DNA of 9,654 nucleotides. Origin: Pseudomonadota bacterium. Lineage in GTDB: Bacteria > Pseudomonadota > Alphaproteobacteria > Rhodospirillales > Magnetospirillaceae. Position 1 is the stretch's first letter, and each line of letters begins with the position of its first letter. The stretch lies in NCBI GenBank assembly GCA_023437865.1, contig JAEZFE010000122.1, positions 1 through 9,654 of the forward strand, read 5' to 3'. Both the position numbers and the translations under genes were made by a program. Positions 6,575-9,654 of this stretch are shown here, one piece after another. Below the pieces are notes generated by a model that saw nothing but the letters and a program-made list of their open reading frames with translations, was not told the DNA's origin and searched no databases.

Positions 6575-7641
6575 CCGGCCAACCACGACTCCACCGGCCC
6601 CGAGCGCCGCGCCGCGATCGCCTGGGCGAGCCGCACCGCGTGGACCAGAACCGACAGGGCGGTCCACGCCGCCACCGCCGCCAAACCCCAACCTGGCTGC
6701 CCCATGGCCGCGGCGACACTCAGCACGAGCAAATTGGGGTTGCGCCGCGACACCACCAGCCGGAACAAGCTGTCGAACCGGCGCCACACATGGATATGCA
6801 TGCCGAACAGCTGGATGAACGCCCCCTCTTCGAGGCGCAGGATAACGTAGCCTGCCAACGTGACCGCGAGCGCATTGTCGAGCCATGGCGGGGCCGCCCC
6901 CATCTTCAGGCAGCCCACATACCACGCCCACCACCAGAACGGCGGATGGATCAGATCGATCCCATGGTCGAACGCATTGCCGAGCTTGGTCGAGCGCAAG
7001 GTGACGCGGGCGAGCTTGCCGTCGACCGTATCGAGGAAGGTCATCACCCAGGCCGCCACCAGCCCGGCGGCGAACCAGCCCTGCCAGAACGCCGCCATGG
7101 CGACCAGCACCAACCCCAGGCTGACCAGCGTCACGGTGTTGGGACTGATCCCCTTTTCGGCGCACCAGCGTGTAACCAGCCGCGCCGGCAGCGGCCAGAC
7201 GTATTTGGTGACCAGATCGGTGACACCCTTGTATGACCCCTTGAAGGTGGCCTTTTCCGCCGTCCCGACGGTCTCCGGGATCAGTGGCAGCAGCGCCGGC
7301 TCCAGCCGTTTTCTGAGCGTGGGCAGATAGATCATCCCGCCCTGGTGCTCGATCACCTTCAGGTCCGCGGGGATTTTGCCCTCCCGCATGGCTGCAACGT
7401 GTTCGGGCCCACCATTCGCGGCCACCGGCACGCCCCGGCTGACCAGCACCGAATGGGGCTGCGCCTTCAGCAGCCCCACCAATGCCGGGTCCACCACCCA
7501 ATCGGCGCGGAGCATGACCAGCGATCCCTCGCCTTCGAGCGGAAGGCCCGCCCCAACCAGGGTGCGGCGTGCCCTCTCGTGCCCGGTCATGCCCCACAGA
7601 CGGGTCTCGCACTCCCCGATGATCAGACCCACCGCACTCAT
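6571..7641 (-). CDS. cpgC: CDP-alcohol phosphatidyltransferase with a divergent N-terminal domain
   Basis: A 356-residue membrane enzyme. The C-terminal part carries a perfect CDP-alcohol phosphotransferase motif: Asp204, Asp207-Gly208, Ala211-Arg212, Gly221, Asp225 and Asp229 with the canonical spacing. It is preceded by KGISPNTVTL and flanked by hydrophobic segments (about 170-203 and several after 235). The first ~145 residues are soluble and resemble a degenerate GT-A nucleotidyltransferase (VGLIIGECETRLWGM; LVMLRADWVVD at 41-51), recalling two-domain inositol-phosphate cytidylyltransferase/synthase proteins, but without a clear active signature. The enzyme would swap CMP for an alcohol in the inner membrane to install the head group. 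Recalled Caulobacter order (CpgC, CCNA_01219, beside spt) supports a role in ceramide phosphoglycerate synthesis. The ATG at 7641 overlaps the spt stop as ATGA and lacks a clear ribosome site, so translation is probably coupled. Confidence 0.78.
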   Translation of the reverse strand: MSAVGLIIGECETRLWGMTGHERARRTLVGAGLPLEGEGSLVMLRADWVVDPALVGLLKAQPHSVLVSRGVPVAANGGPEHVAAMREGKIPADLKVIEHQGGMIYLPTLRKRLEPALLPLIPETVGTAEKATFKGSYKGVTDLVTKYVWPLPARLVTRWCAEKGISPNTVTLVSLGLVLVAMAAFWQGWFAAGLVAAWVMTFLDTVDGKLARVTLRSTKLGNAFDHGIDLIHPPFWWWAWYVGCLKMGAAPPWLDNALAVTLAGYVILRLEEGAFIQLFGMHIHVWRRFDSLFRLVVSRRNPNLLVLSVAAAMGQPGWGLAAVAAWTALSVLVHAVRLAQAIAARRSGPVESWLAG

Positions 7642-8858
7642 GCGCGGCGGCCCCGGCTGCGCCGCTTGGGGTGCTCCAGCACGCCCAGGCGCTGGCCGAT
7701 GGTGACCATGGCCTCGATGGCGCGGTCGATATGTTCGGGGGCGTGGGCGGCGGTCACCGAGGTGCGGAGCAGCGGCTCGGACGTCGGCGTGGCCGGCGGC
7801 AGGGCCAGATTGACGTAAATGCCCGCCGCCAGAAGCTGCGACCAGAAGGCGGCGGCGCAATCGGCGTCGGGCAGGCGGATCGAGACGATGGGGTTGGGCT
7901 GCGGCCCCAGCGCGAAACCGGCGGCCTCCAGACCGTGATAGAGCCTTTGCGCGTTGTCGTGCAGACGGGCTCGCAGGGCCGGATTAGCCGCCAGCCTCTC
8001 CAGGGCCGCCATGGCGGTGGCGACCACCGAAGGCGGCAGCGAGGCGGTGAACATATAGGGCCGGCTGGCAACCCGCAGAATGTCGAACCCATCCAGGTCG
8101 GAGACGCAGAAGCCACCGATGGCGCCCAGGCTTTTCGAAAAGGTGCCGACAATGAAGTCGGCGTCGGCTTCCACCGCCGCCTCCTCGCAAATGCCGCGCC
8201 CGGTGGCACCGAGGACGCCCATGGAATGGGCCTCGTCCACCAGCAGGGTAGCGCCGGCCTCCCGCTTGACGGCGGCCAGTTCGGCAATGGCGGCGCGATC
8301 GCCCAACATGGAATAGATTCCCTCGACGATCACCAGCCGGTGGCCGGGCTGGTTTTCCAGCCGGCGCAAGCGGCGGGCCAGGTCGTCGGGGTCGTTATGG
8401 CGAAAGCGGATCACCTGGCTGGCCGCCAGCTTGCAGCCGTCGTAGATGCTGGCGTGGCTGTCGGCATCGATCAGCAAGTGGTCGTCGCGCCCCACCAAGG
8501 TCGACACCATCGCCAGATTGGCCTGGTAGCCTGTGGTGAACACCATGCCGTGGCGGCGCCCAAAGAAGCGGGCCAGCCGGCGCTCGAGTTCCACATGGCC
8601 TTCATAGCTGCCATTGGCGATGCGCGAGCCTGACGTGCCCGAACCGAAGCGCCGCAAGGCGGTCACGCCAGCCTTGATCACCTGAGGATCAAAGGTCAGG
8701 CCCAAATAATTGTTGCTGCCCAGGATCAGCACGGGGCGCCCGCCCACCACGCCCTCGACCGGCGACAGAACTTGGTCGAACGTCACCGAGAACGGGTCGG
8801 CGCCGAGGGCGCCATAGGCTTGCCGCAGGGCCTGGAATTTGTCCAATATGCCGCTCAT
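7638..8858 (-). CDS. spt: Serine palmitoyltransferase (sphingolipid first step)
   Basis: A 406-residue alpha-oxoamine synthase, a soluble fold-type I PLP enzyme. Visible are GSNNYLGL (47-54), GSGTSGSR, the cofactor-stacking His135 in DADSHAS, LVDEAHSMGVLG (206-217) with Asp208 and His211, and the Schiff-base lysine Lys242 in GTFSKSLGAIGGF. The reaction is serine plus a long acyl thioester to 3-ketosphinganine with loss of CO2. The family also contains KBL, BioF and ALAS, but the GTFSKSLG lysine motif, the adjacent dedicated acyl carrier protein and the downstream ceramide-type enzymes favour SPT. The ATG at 8858 overlaps the acp stop as ATGA, with AAGGTGG at 8869-8863. Length and motifs are complete, with no sign of decay. 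It sits between acp and the head-group genes, as recalled for Caulobacter CCNA_01220. Confidence 0.92.
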   Translation of the reverse strand: MSGILDKFQALRQAYGALGADPFSVTFDQVLSPVEGVVGGRPVLILGSNNYLGLTFDPQVIKAGVTALRRFGSGTSGSRIANGSYEGHVELERRLARFFGRRHGMVFTTGYQANLAMVSTLVGRDDHLLIDADSHASIYDGCKLAASQVIRFRHNDPDDLARRLRRLENQPGHRLVIVEGIYSMLGDRAAIAELAAVKREAGATLLVDEAHSMGVLGATGRGICEEAAVEADADFIVGTFSKSLGAIGGFCVSDLDGFDILRVASRPYMFTASLPPSVVATAMAALERLAANPALRARLHDNAQRLYHGLEAAGFALGPQPNPIVSIRLPDADCAAAFWSQLLAAGIYVNLALPPATPTSEPLLRTSVTAAHAPEHIDRAIEAMVTIGQRLGVLEHPKRRSRGRRA

Positions 8859-9103
8859 CGAGCCACCTTCACGGTCAGCGCGCGCAAGGCGTCGGCCAGA
8901 TCGGCGACGGTCTCGACCTCGGCGATGCGATCCATGGGCAGCGAGACGTCGAGGGTGTCCTCCAGCGTCATGACAAAATTCATGACGGTCAGCGAATCCA
9001 GCCCCAGATCACCCATGATCGACGAATGGGGATGGATCTCGATGCCCGGCGCAACCAGCCCACGCAGGCTGGCGATGATCTGTTCGGTCAATTCATCGCG
9101 CAT
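8855..9103 (-). CDS. acpR: Dedicated acyl carrier protein for sphingolipid synthesis
   Basis: An 82-residue acyl carrier protein with DLGLDSLTVMNFVM, placing the phosphopantetheine-attachment serine at Ser37, followed by an acidic recognition helix (LEDTLDVSLP). It is four-helix-bundle sized and has no signal sequence. As a second, non-fatty-acid-synthase ACP next to spt, it probably carries the long acyl chain consumed by SPT, as the neighbouring ACP does in Caulobacter (CCNA_01221 as recalled); the acyl-ACP ligase expected further upstream is not in the window. The ATG at 9103 lies inside the end of the epimerase gene (16-base overlap) and has a strong GAGAGAGAGG ribosome site. The 3' end overlaps spt as ATGA. 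Confidence 0.9.
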   Translation of the reverse strand: MRDELTEQIIASLRGLVAPGIEIHPHSSIMGDLGLDSLTVMNFVMTLEDTLDVSLPMDRIAEVETVADLADALRALTVKVAR

Positions 9104-9579
9104 GCCAAGACCTCTCTCTCACGCAGCCAGGCCATGGTTTGGGCCAGTCCCTCGGCCAGCCCCACCCGGGGCTGCCACATCTCCGCCGGCGGCTGGGCGT
9201 CGCGCCTGCTGGCCCAGTCAGGGTGAAGCAGTTCACGCACCTTTCCCGGCCCCAGCATGGCGGTACGCCCGATCAGCTTGGGCGCCGCCGCACCCAAGGC
9301 ACCGAACGAACGCAGCACCATGGCGGGTAATTCAACGATGTGGGCAGTGCCGTGGGCGGCGGCGATGATCTGCTCGGCCAGTTCCCGCCAGCCATATCCA
9401 TCCGTGCGGCTATCCGAAACCTCCAGGCAGCCGGTCATCCTCCACGCACACAGGGCGACCACCGCCCGTGCCAGATCGGCCGCGTGGATCAGGCAGATAC
9501 GGGCCTGTGGCACCTTGGGGATCGGCAGGATGGGACCGAAGGCAGCGCGCAGGAACAGGCCGGTTTCGCGGTCACCAGG
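9088..9579 (-). CDS. cerR: C-terminal part of an NAD-dependent epimerase/reductase (5' part lost), candidate ceramide reductase
   Basis: About 163 residues of the C-terminal half of an extended short-chain dehydrogenase/reductase (usual length about 300). The first credible residues are PGDRETGLFLRAAFGPIL, matching the family block YGPGDRE that follows the active-site helix. Then come ARICLIHAADLARAVVAL (the 'h-D-ha' block) and a substrate-binding tail ending REREVLACAMN. The Rossmann GxxGxxG motif and YxxxK site are absent because the frame is interrupted: reading upstream it enters unrelated codons and a TAG at 9603-9601. In Caulobacter the epimerase-like CerR (CCNA_01222) reduces the ketone of the ceramide precursor; position before acp fits. 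A GTG at 9513 could start a shorter product, but it would be a nonfunctional fragment. Whether the truncation is biological or an assembly artefact is undecided. Confidence 0.75.
   Translation of the reverse strand, partial: PGDRETGLFLRAAFGPILPIPKVPQARICLIHAADLARAVVALCAWRMTGCLEVSDSRTDGYGWRELAEQIIAAAHGTAHIVELPAMVLRSFGALGAAAPKLIGRTAMLGPGKVRELLHPDWASRRDAQPPAEMWQPRVGLAEGLAQTMAWLREREVLACAMN
9111..9120 (-). promoter_or_regulatory. Strong ribosome binding site for the acyl carrier protein gene
   Basis: On the minus strand GAGAGAGAGG lies seven bases before the ATG at 9103, inside the epimerase coding region. It is the purest purine Shine-Dalgarno tract seen in the operon and fits the expectation that an ACP is needed in excess of the enzymes it serves. 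Other gene starts have weaker sites or rely on stop-start overlap. Confidence 0.6.
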
Positions 9580-9654
9580 GCGTCGCTGATGGCCGTGTCG
9601 CTACCGCTGAACGTATTGCCGTTGGCGGCGATTTTAGTCGCAAGCGTGTTGAAG
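9571..9654 (-). other. Junction to foreign sequence encoding an RTX/adhesin-like peptide fragment
   Basis: From the right end, the minus strand reads FNTLATKIAANGNTFSGSD then TAISDALVTA, an Asn/Thr/Ala/Asp-rich stretch with the character of large secreted repeat proteins. It is lower in G+C than its neighbours. It is in a different frame from the epimerase, whose own frame hits TAG at 9603-9601. The two readings meet in the tract GCCCTGGTGACCGC (minus strand, about 9581-9568), which can be read as DALVTA in one frame and PGDR in the other. The fragment is too short to assign; the tie to the RTX gene at the left end is inferred from composition only. Confidence 0.5.

Noticed and set aside
5963..6850. 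295-codon plus-strand open frame opposite cpgB/cpgC
   Set aside because: Crosses two real genes antisense and has shadow-like composition.
7671..8633. 320-codon plus-strand open frame opposite spt
   Set aside because: Gly/Gln/His-rich with no recognisable motif; the minus strand has complete serine palmitoyltransferase motifs.
7638..8858. Glycine C-acetyltransferase, BioF or ALA synthase instead of serine palmitoyltransferase
   Set aside because: Same family, but the adjacent ACP and the ceramide/head-group genes, with no biotin, threonine or haem genes, favour serine palmitoyltransferase.
9257..9589. Plus-strand open frame opposite the epimerase
   Set aside because: Shadow of the minus-strand epimerase; Ser/Arg-rich with no domain.
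1..9654. tRNA, rRNA, CRISPR, insertion sequence or riboswitch
   Set aside because: No cloverleaf-like segment, repeat-spacer array, transposase motif or terminal inverted repeats were seen, and almost no noncoding space is available.

Overview
The window is high-GC bacterial DNA (roughly two-thirds G+C by eye). Gene content and order point to an alphaproteobacterium, probably a Rhodospirillales or Magnetospirillum-type organism. That placement is inference; no rRNA or marker gene is present.

Layout: positions 1-815 (+) hold the C-terminal end of a large secreted RTX (calcium-binding, type I secretion) protein. From 816 to about 9579 everything is on the minus strand and reads right to left as one tightly packed operon. 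In transcription order it is: the C-terminal half of an NAD-dependent epimerase (cerR-like), an acyl carrier protein, serine palmitoyltransferase (spt), a CDP-alcohol phosphatidyltransferase (cpgC-like), a diacylglycerol/ceramide-kinase-family lipid kinase (cpgB-like), a Tam41-like nucleotidyltransferase (cpgA-like), a GNAT-family ceramide synthase (bcerS-like), a MobA/IspD-like nucleotidyltransferase (cpgD-like), then lptF- and lptG-family permeases. Nearly all joints are ATGA/GTGA/TAATG overlaps. At about 9571-9580 the epimerase reading frame is lost, and the last ~75 bases encode an Asn/Thr/Ala/Asp-rich peptide in another frame, so the right end looks like a chimeric or rearranged junction.

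Together the genes describe synthesis and probable export of an anionic sphingolipid. ACP and SPT make 3-ketosphinganine, the GNAT enzyme N-acylates it, and the epimerase-family enzyme reduces the ketone. The kinase, the Tam41-like enzyme and the CDP-alcohol transferase then mirror glycerophospholipid head-group assembly on a ceramide backbone, with a second nucleotidyltransferase likely supplying an activated head group (CDP-glycerate in the Caulobacter model). The most notable point is that an LptF/LptG permease pair is translationally coupled to the end of this pathway. This suggests an Lpt-type route dedicated to moving the sphingolipid towards the outer membrane. The Caulobacter names rest on family recognition and recalled gene order, not on a search.
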